DNA of 64,000 nt from Tsukamurella pulmonis (GTDB taxonomy: Bacteria; Actinomycetota; Actinomycetes; Mycobacteriales; Mycobacteriaceae): positions 310,001 to 374,000 of the forward strand of contig NZ_FNLF01000002.1 in the NCBI RefSeq assembly GCF_900103175.1, read 5' to 3'. The notes under the pieces were generated by a model. The model was not told where the DNA came from. It did no database searches and saw nothing but the letters and a program-made list of their open reading frames with translations. A program made the position numbers and the translations under genes. Position 1 is the first letter of the stretch, and each line of letters starts with the position of its first letter. Shown piece after piece: positions 8,994-16,449 of the stretch.

Positions 8994-9697
8994 GCGTCGC
9001 CCTCCCCCCCGTACCCGACGAGAGCGCCTCAACCCCGCCGTGGCATCGCCGGCACCGGTACGCATTGGCCCTGATCGCGATCGCTGCCGCGCTGCTGCTC
9101 ATCGCCATCTCGACCGCGCACTCGCTCACAGAAAAACCAGGAGACCACGATACGGCCTCCACCGGCACTCGCACTGGAACCGAGGCTCCACTCCAGACCA
9201 GCTTAGCCCGTGGTGAACCTAAACCGCAGTGCGGCGGAACGAAATCGGCATCAGCCCGACCCGCTGGGCCCCTGGCTGATCTGTCTGAGCCCTGCCTCAG
9301 TACCCCCGATGTGATAAACCTCGGACAACTCACCGTAGGAAGAACCACCTTGCTCAACTTCTGGGCGTCCTGGTGCGGGACATGTCGCGAAGAAATGCCG
9401 ATCCTCTCGCGCTACGCCCAACGCCCCGAGGCAGTCCAGGTACTCGGGATCAACGTCCGCGACGTCGAGAGTTACGCCCGCACCTTCGCCACCGATCTCG
9501 CTCTCGCGTACCCGAGCATCATCGACGCAGACGGCGCGGTGGCGAGGGCACTGCAGATCCCGCCTTTGCTGCCGCTGTCCTTTCTCGTCCGCCCCGACGG
9601 CTCCGTGCAGCGGATCGTGGACCCGCTGGTCTTCCGATCAGTACAGGACATCGAGGACGCTGTTGCGAGGGCGCAACCCTCGCTGCCGGGCAAGTGA
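8990..9697 (+). CDS. TlpA-like thioredoxin, membrane-anchored
   Basis: A 235-aa protein with a short cytoplasmic start, one hydrophobic anchor (about 24-45), a low-complexity linker, and a thioredoxin domain with active site FWASWCGTCREEM. The cis-Pro region is PPLLPLSFLVRPDG. Unlike the first TlpA-like protein it has no lipobox, so it is held by the uncleaved helix. It also has extra cysteines in the linker (CGGT and EPCLS). The ATG overlaps the lnt stop. It is the last gene of the redox/lipoprotein operon, and CcdA is the likely reductant. Its targets may include cysteines of exported copper proteins. Confidence 0.88.
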   Translation: MSVALPPVPDESASTPPWHRRHRYALALIAIAAALLLIAISTAHSLTEKPGDHDTASTGTRTGTEAPLQTSLARGEPKPQCGGTKSASARPAGPLADLSEPCLSTPDVINLGQLTVGRTTLLNFWASWCGTCREEMPILSRYAQRPEAVQVLGINVRDVESYARTFATDLALAYPSIIDADGAVARALQIPPLLPLSFLVRPDGSVQRIVDPLVFRSVQDIEDAVARAQPSLPGK

Positions 9698-9833
9698 GCG
9701 CTTTAGTCGATGGAACGGGTCACAACACCCACCCTGTACCTACTCGACGACTCGCCGCGCCTGGTGCCGGTACCGGCGCAGCGGGTGAGAGTACCTCGCG
9801 TGCGGGCCTGATGGGCTCGACCACTCACCATAA

Positions 9834-9854
9834 AGTACTATGCAAATTAGTAGT
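9834..9854. promoter_or_regulatory. BlaI-type operator 2
   Basis: AGTACTA-N7-TAGTAGT, one mismatch from the island consensus. It contains TACTAT (9836-9841) as a likely -10 and lies 30 bases before the L,D-transpeptidase ATG at 9885. The gap after the preceding stop (9697) shows that the transpeptidase has its own promoter. Confidence 0.75.
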
Positions 9855-9884
9855 TGCGCGATGAGGCGGATCGAGGGAGGTTGA

Positions 9885-11141
9885 ATGGTTCTGCAACGGC
9901 GAACTCTGCTGGCGCGGACGGCAACCGGAATCGGAGCCGTCGCGATCACGTCCGCCTGCGGTGTTGAGTGGGGCGCGGTGCCGCTGAGCGGCCCCTCGTC
10001 CTCACCGGAATCGTCCGGCGCCGGTCTACGGATCGAGTTGGCGCCGGCCGACGGCGCCGCGGAAGTCACGCCACGAACACCGGTCACTGTCCATGTCGTG
10101 GGCACTGGCGCCCTCGCCGAAGTCACGCTCACCAACGAGGCGGGGCGTGCCGTTGCCGGCACGTTGGACGCACCGCGCAAATTCTGGTCGGCCGGTGAGC
10201 CCCTTGGATTCGGCCGCACCTACCGCTTGCGAGCGGTCGCGGTCGATGAGGCAGGACGCCGGACCGAACGGCAGAGCACGTTCACCACGCTCGCACCACA
10301 GGCGCAGGTGACGATGGAGCTGGCAACGACGGCGGGCATCCCGGTCGGCGAAGGGCGGACCTACGGTGTGGGGCTGGTGCTAGTGGCGAAGTTCGACACC
10401 GACATCGCAGACCGCGCCGAGGCAGAACGTCGTATGAAAGTCACCTGTACACCCGCGGTCGAGGGAGCGTGGTGCTGGGTCTCGAATACCGAAGCGCATT
10501 GGCGACCTGAGAAATACCACACGCCGGGCACTCAGATCACCGTGGACGCCGCGCTATACGGTGTCCGCCTGGGCGAGCGCCTCTACGGCGCCGAGGACGT
10601 GCGTGCCAGTGCGACCATCGGCGCCTCGCATGTCTCGATCGCCGACGACGCGACCAAGACGGTCACCGTCTACGACGGCGGTAATCTCGTCCGTACGATG
10701 CCCACCTCCATGGGCATGGGCGGCAGCGAGATCATCAACGGCAACACCATCAGCTTCTGGACCCAACGGGGCATCTACACCGTGATGGACAAGGCGAACC
10801 CGGTGGTGATGGACTCGTCCACCTACGGGCTACCGATCAACTCGCGCTTGGGGTACAAACAGACGATCAACTACGCGACACGGATCAGCACAGACGGTAT
10901 CTACCTGCACCAACTCGACAGTTCTGTGTGGGCGCAGGGCAACACGAACACTTCCCACGGGTGCCTCAACCTCAACGGTGACAACGCTCGATGGTTCTTC
11001 GACTTCTCGGTCCCCGGCGACATCGTCGAAATCCGCAACACTGGCGGCGCACCTCTCGAGCAATGGCAGAACGGTGACTGGAGTGTGCCCTGGCAGCAGT
11101 GGACCAAAGCCAGCGCCCTGGCGTCGTCGGAAGGCCGCTGA
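9885..11141 (+). CDS. L,D-transpeptidase lipoprotein (YkuD domain)
   Basis: A 418-aa exported peptidoglycan cross-linking enzyme that forms 3-3 bonds and is insensitive to most penicillins. The signal sequence has QRRTLLART and a lipobox ITSAC (Cys25), so it is a lipoprotein, possibly Tat-exported. One or two Ig-like domains (about 45-250) precede the catalytic domain. The catalytic motif is TSHGCLNLNGDNARW, with the HGC nucleophile cysteine. This is the architecture of mycobacterial LdtB/LprQ. The ATG follows GGGAGG. It is controlled by BlaI-type operator 2. Induction of an L,D-transpeptidase by a BlaI/M56 system is biologically sensible because BlaI systems elsewhere sense wall damage. Confidence 0.93.
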   Translation: MVLQRRTLLARTATGIGAVAITSACGVEWGAVPLSGPSSSPESSGAGLRIELAPADGAAEVTPRTPVTVHVVGTGALAEVTLTNEAGRAVAGTLDAPRKFWSAGEPLGFGRTYRLRAVAVDEAGRRTERQSTFTTLAPQAQVTMELATTAGIPVGEGRTYGVGLVLVAKFDTDIADRAEAERRMKVTCTPAVEGAWCWVSNTEAHWRPEKYHTPGTQITVDAALYGVRLGERLYGAEDVRASATIGASHVSIADDATKTVTVYDGGNLVRTMPTSMGMGGSEIINGNTISFWTQRGIYTVMDKANPVVMDSSTYGLPINSRLGYKQTINYATRISTDGIYLHQLDSSVWAQGNTNTSHGCLNLNGDNARWFFDFSVPGDIVEIRNTGGAPLEQWQNGDWSVPWQQWTKASALASSEGR

Positions 11142-11208
11142 CCAGGACGGAGAATGGGCGAGGCAGTCCGGATCTGTCTGAGCACATCCCGGTAGCCCCG
11201 CCGACTCG

Positions 11209-12375
11209 TCACAACGTCATCACCCATATCGCCACCGCGATCGCGGCCGTAGCACCTGCTGCGACTGCGGTACGCCCCCACCGAGTGTGCGGGTCGGAGC
11301 GCAGCGGAAACAGCACCTGCCGGATCAGCGCGTAGGCAGCGAGTCCGATCACGAAGATCGCTCCCGAGTGCCGGACGCCCAGGAACAGGAATTCGGCCCC
11401 TATCGCCAGCGTCCCGCACGCCGCAGCTTCAAACAGCTGCACCGGATAGCGTGAAGCGGCCACCCTCCGATCCGATGACCACAGTGACCACCGCGACACG
11501 GTGACCTTTCCAGCGCAACAGCCGGTCAGCCAACACCCCGGCCTCCCGACGGCCATCCCTGCGAGCAGTGCCGGGGCAGCAGAATCGAGCACCGCGCCCC
11601 ATGACAGTCCGATCGCCGGCGCCCCCATCACCAAGACCACCGCGGCAGCGGCGTTGAACCCCTGAATGCAGGCTCCGGAGGACAGCAGCTTCCGTAGCGG
11701 CATCCGATGGATTGCCAAGAACCACAACCGCGCGCCGAGAAACCCCACAGCACAGGCCACACCGCTGATCCCCACCGCCGCGAATGCAGAGCCGCCAGCG
11801 AGGGAGACGTTCACTGCCATGAGCGCGACCGCGACGACAGCGCCGAGCCCCACCAGCAGCGGCCAACACCACGCTGCCACCGCGGGCCCGTGTGCCAGAG
11901 GCGCGAACACCGTCCGGACCCGCATCTGCTGGTCCGGAAGCTTCATCTCGCCCGCCAGCTCGCCCGCCTGCGTCGCAGCCGGTGTCCACGCTGCTCGCAC
12001 CCGAATATCCCACTCGCCTGCCGGGATCCCCGATAGCCGCTCGGTCACAGCGACCGGCCGCCCGCGGGCCGCCGCGAGACTGACATCGCGCTGGCAGGTG
12101 AATCGCCCTTGCGTATCGTCGGCCTCGGCGCCGATCCGTAGGCCCTCGTACTGCATCCGGAGCGCACCGGGAGCGCTGACCGCGTCTAGCACGTACGTAG
12201 CGGACAGTCCTTGTGGCTCCGCTTCGTTCACTGGGTCGCAACCGCCCACCGGACCGGTGATCGTCGAGATCCTCTCCGACGCCTGCACCGCGTCATGCCG
12301 CACCGGCGCGCCGACGGATTCGGTCACCGTTGGAAGGCCCACGTCTGGATCCGGCACGCTAGAGAGATGTTTCAT
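11209..12375 (-). CDS. Prolipoprotein diacylglyceryl transferase-like membrane protein
   Basis: A 388-aa protein. Residues 1-150 are non-hydrophobic and match nothing I know. From about 160 onward there are six or seven membrane helices with Lgt signatures: FLGARLWFL, VGRPGCWLTGCCAGKVT (with the Lgt arginine) and RYPVQLFEA. The usual Lgt HGGL motif reads IQGF here, so the catalytic histidine appears to be missing. The N-terminal soluble domain is extra as well. It may be a diverged Lgt handling island lipoproteins, or a related transferase. The ATG follows GGGAGAGG. Two BlaI-type operators lie directly upstream in the divergent region shared with the gene at 12540. Confidence 0.7.
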   Translation of the reverse strand: MKHLSSVPDPDVGLPTVTESVGAPVRHDAVQASERISTITGPVGGCDPVNEAEPQGLSATYVLDAVSAPGALRMQYEGLRIGAEADDTQGRFTCQRDVSLAAARGRPVAVTERLSGIPAGEWDIRVRAAWTPAATQAGELAGEMKLPDQQMRVRTVFAPLAHGPAVAAWCWPLLVGLGAVVAVALMAVNVSLAGGSAFAAVGISGVACAVGFLGARLWFLAIHRMPLRKLLSSGACIQGFNAAAAVVLVMGAPAIGLSWGAVLDSAAPALLAGMAVGRPGCWLTGCCAGKVTVSRWSLWSSDRRVAASRYPVQLFEAAACGTLAIGAEFLFLGVRHSGAIFVIGLAAYALIRQVLFPLRSDPHTRWGRTAVAAGATAAIAVAIWVMTL

Positions 12376-12399
12376 CGATCAGGCCTCTCCCGAGATTGA

Positions 12400-12420
12400 G
12401 CTACTAACACGCTTAGTAGG
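12400..12420. promoter_or_regulatory. BlaI-type operator 3
   Basis: GCTACTA-N7-TAGTAGG, an operator half-site pair matching the island consensus at 12 of 14 positions. It lies 25 bases before the Lgt-like start on the minus strand. Its centre is 23 bp from that of operator 4, roughly two helical turns, so two BlaI dimers could bind on one face. Confidence 0.75.
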
Positions 12421-12422
12421 TA

Positions 12423-12443
12423 ACTACTATGTTGAATAGTAGA
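12423..12443. promoter_or_regulatory. BlaI-type operator 4
   Basis: ACTACTA-N7-TAGTAGA. It carries TACTAT on both strands (read as TCTACTATT on the minus strand), so it can hold the -10 element of the Lgt-like gene. A GC-rich inverted repeat, GGCGGGC-AG-GCCCGCC, at 12449-12464 separates it from operator 5. Confidence 0.78.
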
Positions 12444-12471
12444 TGAGGGGCGGGCAGGCCCGCCACCAAGA

Positions 12472-12492
12472 ACTACTATGTGATCTAGTAGT
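12472..12492. promoter_or_regulatory. BlaI-type operator 5
   Basis: A perfect ACTACTA-N7-TAGTAGT, 47 bases before the GTG at 12540. TACTAT (12474-12479) is a good -10 for that plus-strand gene. Together with operators 3 and 4 it makes this divergent region the most densely regulated one in the island. Confidence 0.8.
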
Positions 12493-12539
12493 TATGCTGA
12501 GTTCGAGGAAAGACAAGCGCGAGGTGAGGAGGGTGCACT

Positions 12540-13085
12540 GTGAGTGGTATGAACCGCAGGGCGGTCATTGGACGGGTGCGGTGGTGGCACGCAGCGGCTG
12601 GCGGTGCGCTGATCGCACTGGTGATCGCGATCCCCTCCCGAGTGCTTCCCAATCCTGTCTTCACCCGGATGACGCCGGTGCGCTGGTGGGACTACCTCGT
12701 CCTCGTGGTGGTGACCGTTCTCGCGGCCGCCTGGCTGGCAGCTCCGGTGGTGGCCGGGTGGAATCGTGGTGCTGTGCGAGGCACTTCCGGTGTGGTCCTG
12801 TCGACGCTCGCGGTGGGGTGCCCGTTGTGTAACAAGGTCGTCGTCGCGATGTTGGGCGCGTCGGGAGCGTTGACGCTGTGGGCGCCGCTGCAGCCCCTGG
12901 TTGCTGTCGTCTCGGCCCTCGCCATGGGTGCCGCGGTCGCCACCCGCTGGGGGATACGGTGGTCGTGGCGGGGCGGCGAGCCTGAGCATCCGCTACAGGT
13001 GAGCGAATGCCCCGCCGGGGTGTGCGACCCCTCGGCGAAGATGCCTGTGGCTGTGGACACGACCGCCGGGCATCGGCATTCGTGA
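12540..13085 (+). CDS. Small membrane protein with CPLCNK motif, function unknown
   Basis: A 181-aa protein with about four hydrophobic segments (near 18-35, 48-68, 80-105 and 113-135). The third contains VGCPLCNKVVVAML, a CxxCxK motif placed at a membrane boundary. The hydrophilic C-terminal tail is rich in Cys and His (SECPAGVCD, then GHRHS). These features would suit metal binding or thiol exchange, for example as a membrane partner of the TlpA/CcdA proteins. The GTG follows GAGGAGG; an internal ATG is three codons later. It is divergent from the Lgt-like gene and preceded by BlaI-type operator 5. I do not recognise a named family. Confidence 0.7.
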   Translation: MSGMNRRAVIGRVRWWHAAAGGALIALVIAIPSRVLPNPVFTRMTPVRWWDYLVLVVVTVLAAAWLAAPVVAGWNRGAVRGTSGVVLSTLAVGCPLCNKVVVAMLGASGALTLWAPLQPLVAVVSALAMGAAVATRWGIRWSWRGGEPEHPLQVSECPAGVCDPSAKMPVAVDTTAGHRHS

Positions 13086-13280
13086 CTCGTCGAATAGCGG
13101 CACCGGAGCGTAGTGGCTCAAGGACGTAGGCGCTCGGGACTCGGTGTACGGTCGCTGAAATGCGACTCGTGGGTCGCACTCGCTAGTCACGATGAAGCGT
13201 CGCAGCGGATGTTGCTGCGCAGTTGGCCCCCCGGGGAACAGGCAAATCTCTCTGTCACGCTGCGCCACGGGCGCAGCGGG

Positions 13281-14252
13281 CTAGAGCGCTGGGCAGGAAA
13301 TAGCGGACACGACGAGGGCTGCAAGCGCCACCGTAGCGGCTGATCCCAGGGCGGTGGCCGCGGCGACCGCGCCGCAGTGGCGCACGCGAGCACTGCGGCT
13401 CGCTGCGGGGAGCTGTAGGCGGCGGGCCCGCGCCGAGGTCGCGGTGGTCGCCATCGCCAGAGTAGGGCCCCGCCCGGCTGTCCCTGATCGCTGCCGCACC
13501 GATTGTGCGGAGGCCATCTGCAGCAGGGCCCGGTGTACCGTGGCCGCCCCGCAACGGCGTGCTGCTGCTCCGTCAGCGATCGCCTCGACCAATTCCCGCA
13601 CGGCGCTCGGGGCGTTCCGGCACAGCGGGATCGGGCGCAGGACCTGCCCGATGACCTCAGTGATGGCAACGATCAGGTGGTGGCGACCGCGGAGGTGTGC
13701 GTGCTCGTGTGCCAGCACTGCCGCCAGCTCGGAGGGTGCCAACAAGGTCTGTAGGCCGCGGGAGATCACCACCATCCCGCCCCTGGGTGCGGCGATGGCG
13801 AATGCCAAGGGGGCGTCGTGCTCGAGGCACCACACTCGGCCGTCCCCGGCGGCTGGACTGGCCACCAGCCTTATTCGGTCGCAATGCAACGTCGCGACCG
13901 CCCGCCGGCGCGCGAGGACGAAGACGCAGCGCACGCCGGAGATCACGACGGAGCCCGCAATGAGCGCGGCTAGTGCGGCGCCGGTCGCCCGGCGTCCCTG
14001 CGGCACGGTGCCATGGACCGCCAGGGACCAGCAGTCTCCGAACGCAGTGGTTACCGAGTAGTCTGCGTGCAGCGGCAGCAACAGTGCCACGATCGCTAAC
14101 GCCGTCAGCAGTCCAAGCATTGCCAGCGCTCCCACCCAGCCGATGAGCAGGGCAACTGGATCGAGCCGCGTACGCCCCGCGCGGGTGAGCAGCACAGGTC
14201 CGGCAGCCGCGATCGCAGCCGCCGCGACGACCAATGCCGCGAACACCGTCAT
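13281..14252 (-). CDS. M56-family membrane metalloprotease (BlaR1-like, no penicillin-sensor domain)
   Basis: A 323-aa membrane protease related to the zinc-protease part of BlaR1/MecR1. Helices are at about 1-22, 33-60 and 92-114. A zinc site HEHAH (182-186) is in AVLAHEHAHLRGRHH, and a downstream EAIADGAAARR probably supplies the third ligand. A last helix is near 300-320. BlaR1 has a C-terminal penicillin-binding sensor, and none is present here. The external loop (about 61-91) contains His and Cys residues that could sense metal or redox state. It follows blaI on the same strand (57-base gap) and would inactivate BlaI by proteolysis when induced. Confidence 0.88.
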   Translation of the reverse strand: MTVFAALVVAAAAIAAAGPVLLTRAGRTRLDPVALLIGWVGALAMLGLLTALAIVALLLPLHADYSVTTAFGDCWSLAVHGTVPQGRRATGAALAALIAGSVVISGVRCVFVLARRRAVATLHCDRIRLVASPAAGDGRVWCLEHDAPLAFAIAAPRGGMVVISRGLQTLLAPSELAAVLAHEHAHLRGRHHLIVAITEVIGQVLRPIPLCRNAPSAVRELVEAIADGAAARRCGAATVHRALLQMASAQSVRQRSGTAGRGPTLAMATTATSARARRLQLPAASRSARVRHCGAVAAATALGSAATVALAALVVSAISCPAL

Positions 14253-14309
14253 CGTGTACTCATTCCCTCCATCCGGGTCCGGATTCGGATCTCGCGCACC
14301 GGGCTTAGT

Positions 14310-14675
14310 CTATTGCTGCCGTGACCGACGGCGTAGTGCCCGCCGGATGACCTTTGATTCCTCGTCCGACGCGGACTCGGTGAAGTGCAGCAGCACTGCC
14401 TCAGGATCGCCGGATGCATCCAGCACGTCACGCAGCGCCTGGGTCGCAGCCTCCGCGCGGCTGAGTGTCGGCTCGTAGAAGTAGGCCTTGCCGACCTTCT
14501 CGCGTTGGACCCACTGCTTGCGGTGCAGGTTGTCTAGAACCGTCATCACCGTGGTGTAGGCCAGTGCCCGCCCGGTGTCGAGGGCATCGACCACCTCCTG
14601 CACCTTCAAGGCGTGCTCACTGTCCCAGAGCACTTGCATGACCGCGGATTCCAACTCACCAGGCAAGGGTCGCAC
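14310..14675 (-). CDS. blaI: BlaI/MecI/CopY-family transcriptional repressor
   Basis: A 121-aa winged-helix repressor. The N-terminal GELESAVMQVLWD, the recognition region ALAYTTVMTVLDNLHRKQWVQREK and the C-terminal dimerisation helix are as in BlaI. The GTG at 14675 lies very close to AAGGAGGA. The TTG three codons later has better spacing and aligns with the family start, so translation may begin there. A matching operator covers its own promoter. Five more copies control other island genes, which makes it the island-wide repressor. The adjacent M56 protease is the expected antirepressor. Confidence 0.93.
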   Translation of the reverse strand: MRPLPGELESAVMQVLWDSEHALKVQEVVDALDTGRALAYTTVMTVLDNLHRKQWVQREKVGKAYFYEPTLSRAEAATQALRDVLDASGDPEAVLLHFTESASDEESKVIRRALRRRSRQQ

Positions 14676-14683
14676 TCCTCCTT

Positions 14684-14704
14684 AGTACTATCGTGGATAG
14701 TAGC
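14684..14704. promoter_or_regulatory. BlaI-type operator 6 (autoregulation of blaI)
   Basis: On the minus strand it reads GCTACTA-N7-TAGTACT, with TACTAT as the probable -10 of blaI. It ends eight bases before the GTG. It lies four bases from the TCAAGA-type box, which would cover the -35, giving activator and repressor sites side by side. Confidence 0.78.
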
Positions 14705-14708
14705 AGGA

Positions 14709-14725
14709 TCTTGATTGAATCTTGA
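14709..14725 (-). promoter_or_regulatory. Second copy of the TCAAGA response-regulator box
   Basis: On the minus strand it reads TCAAGATT-CAA-TCAAGA, with the same 11-bp phasing and the same sequence as the box at 1806-1822, differing only in the 3-base spacer. It points towards blaI. It could also influence the NlpC/P60 gene on the other strand. Control of blaI by the copper two-component system is inferred. Confidence 0.55.
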
Positions 14726-14958
14726 ATACCGCAGGCCAACCCCATTGTAGGTGGCAGTTAAGGCTCTGCATCTGCTCGATCACCGCTTCCCTCTGTGGCG
14801 TCTGTGACGTACGGTTCGGATGGTACTCAAGGGGTGCCGGTGCGGCGCGTCAAACTTTGCGTAAAAAGATTGCGCACCAACAATATTCCGCTTCTGATCC
14901 CCTCGCGTGGGCGCAACCTCCCCGCGGGGGGCGGTCGGCTCGTTGAAGGAGATGTTCC

Positions 14959-16449
14959 GTGGTGAATCAGCATCGATGGGCGTCTGGAATGCAGCGGGCG
15001 GCGGCGGTGACGATCGTGGCTGCGATCGTGGTCGGCGGAGCGGATCCTGCGTGGGCGCGGCACGTGGGAGACGACCCTCGAGCAGGTCACTCGGTCGCGG
15101 TGGTTCCTTCGTTGATCGTGCGCCTTGCGGACTTTGATCAGCAGATCGCGGCTTTGCAGAACGACGTTGACATTCGGCGGCAGTCGGTGAACAAGGCGGT
15201 GATCGACGTGGCGTTGGCCGCCGACGCTGCGCGGGCCGCGACGAATGCAGTAGTAGTTGCGGATCGGGAGGCCGTGGCTTCCGACCAGGCAGTGGATGCT
15301 GCTCAGCGCAGGCTCGATGAGATGCTCCGCGCCGCCTACATGCAGGGGAACACCTCGGGCGGGGTCGCGGATGCTCTGACCGCCCCGGATGGGCAGACGG
15401 CGGTAGACCGCACTGCGGTTCTTCGGCGCGTTGCTGCCGCCCAGGCAGGTACTGTCACCGGCCTCAATGACGCCCGGCGGCGGGCGCGATCGAGCCGCGA
15501 TGCTGCGCGGATCGCGAAGATCTCCGCGGATGCAGCGGCTGGCGCGGCTGCCGACCGCCGCACCCGAGCGCAGGGGTCGGTGGCCCAGACCCTGGAGGCG
15601 CTGCGTTCGGCGACCGATCAACGCCGACGGTTGGATTTGCGTCGGCAGACGGCCGCAAGGGCGCTCGCCGAGGCGAAGGCGAAGTCCGGGGATGCCGCAG
15701 GTCAGCAGCGGATCTATGACCAATACGTCGTCAGCGAACAGCAGACAGTGACGGTGCCTTCCTCGCAGCCGGCTCCTGCACCGGCGGCACCCCCGAACGC
15801 AAGCACACCCGTAGCGGCTCCTTCTGCGGCACCGGCAGTGTCGGCGCCCGGGGGGCCACCGTCGGCCGCGACCGCAGCGTCGTCGTTGCTCGGGCAACTG
15901 AGCAACCTGTTCGGGTTCACGCCGCAACCGCAGACCGCATCCCAGGTCCCGGCTCAAGCGGCAGCCCAGGTGCCTGCAATCCAGGCACCAGTAGCGCCTG
16001 TGTCAGTCGCGTCGATGTCGGGCAAGCAAATGATTGACACGGTCATTGCCCGGGGCCTGTCGGTGGTCGGCACCAGATATTCCTGGGGGGGTGGTGATAT
16101 CAACGGCCCCACCGTCGGGGTCCGCGACGGCGGCGTTGCCGATACCTTCCGTGACTTCGCGAACCCGGGATTTGATTGCTCGGGCCTGACGCTGTTCGCA
16201 TTTGCTGCCGTCGGCATCAAGCTCCCGCACTACAGCGGCTACCAGTACAACATCGGCAAGAAGGTTCCGCTCGCTGAGATCAAGCGGGGTGACCTGATCT
16301 TCTTCGGCCCGAATGCGAGCCAGCACGAAGCGCTCTATCTGGGTGACAACCAGATGCTTGAGGCACCCGAGTCCGGATCGACGGTCAAAGTATCGCCGCT
16401 GCGCACCGACGGCGCGATGCCCTACGTGGTCCGGCTGATCAATTCGTAG
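14959..16449 (+). CDS. NlpC/P60 peptidoglycan endopeptidase, RipA-like
   Basis: A 496-aa secreted cell-wall hydrolase. A signal peptide (about 1-33, ending near AWA) is followed by an Ala/Arg-rich coiled coil (about 50-250) with heptad-like DAARAA and RRR segments. A Pro/Ala linker (about 260-345) leads to a C-terminal NlpC/P60 domain with catalytic Cys407 in FDCSGLT, then His in LPHYSGY or SQHEALYLG. The GTG follows GAAGGAG with good spacing. The layout matches RipA-type D,L-endopeptidases that cut stem peptides. It sits at the end of the island and faces away from blaI. No BlaI operator is directly before it. Confidence 0.92.
   Translation: MVNQHRWASGMQRAAAVTIVAAIVVGGADPAWARHVGDDPRAGHSVAVVPSLIVRLADFDQQIAALQNDVDIRRQSVNKAVIDVALAADAARAATNAVVVADREAVASDQAVDAAQRRLDEMLRAAYMQGNTSGGVADALTAPDGQTAVDRTAVLRRVAAAQAGTVTGLNDARRRARSSRDAARIAKISADAAAGAAADRRTRAQGSVAQTLEALRSATDQRRRLDLRRQTAARALAEAKAKSGDAAGQQRIYDQYVVSEQQTVTVPSSQPAPAPAAPPNASTPVAAPSAAPAVSAPGGPPSAATAASSLLGQLSNLFGFTPQPQTASQVPAQAAAQVPAIQAPVAPVSVASMSGKQMIDTVIARGLSVVGTRYSWGGGDINGPTVGVRDGGVADTFRDFANPGFDCSGLTLFAFAAVGIKLPHYSGYQYNIGKKVPLAEIKRGDLIFFGPNASQHEALYLGDNQMLEAPESGSTVKVSPLRTDGAMPYVVRLINS

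Noticed and set aside
12449-12464. GC-rich hairpin between operators 4 and 5 as a terminator
   Set aside because: It lies between divergent promoters, where no transcript is expected to end. Noted only as a structural feature.
15247-15260. GTAGTAGT-like stretch inside the NlpC/P60 gene as another BlaI operator
   Set aside because: There is no second half-site at the 7-base spacing, and it lies within coding sequence.
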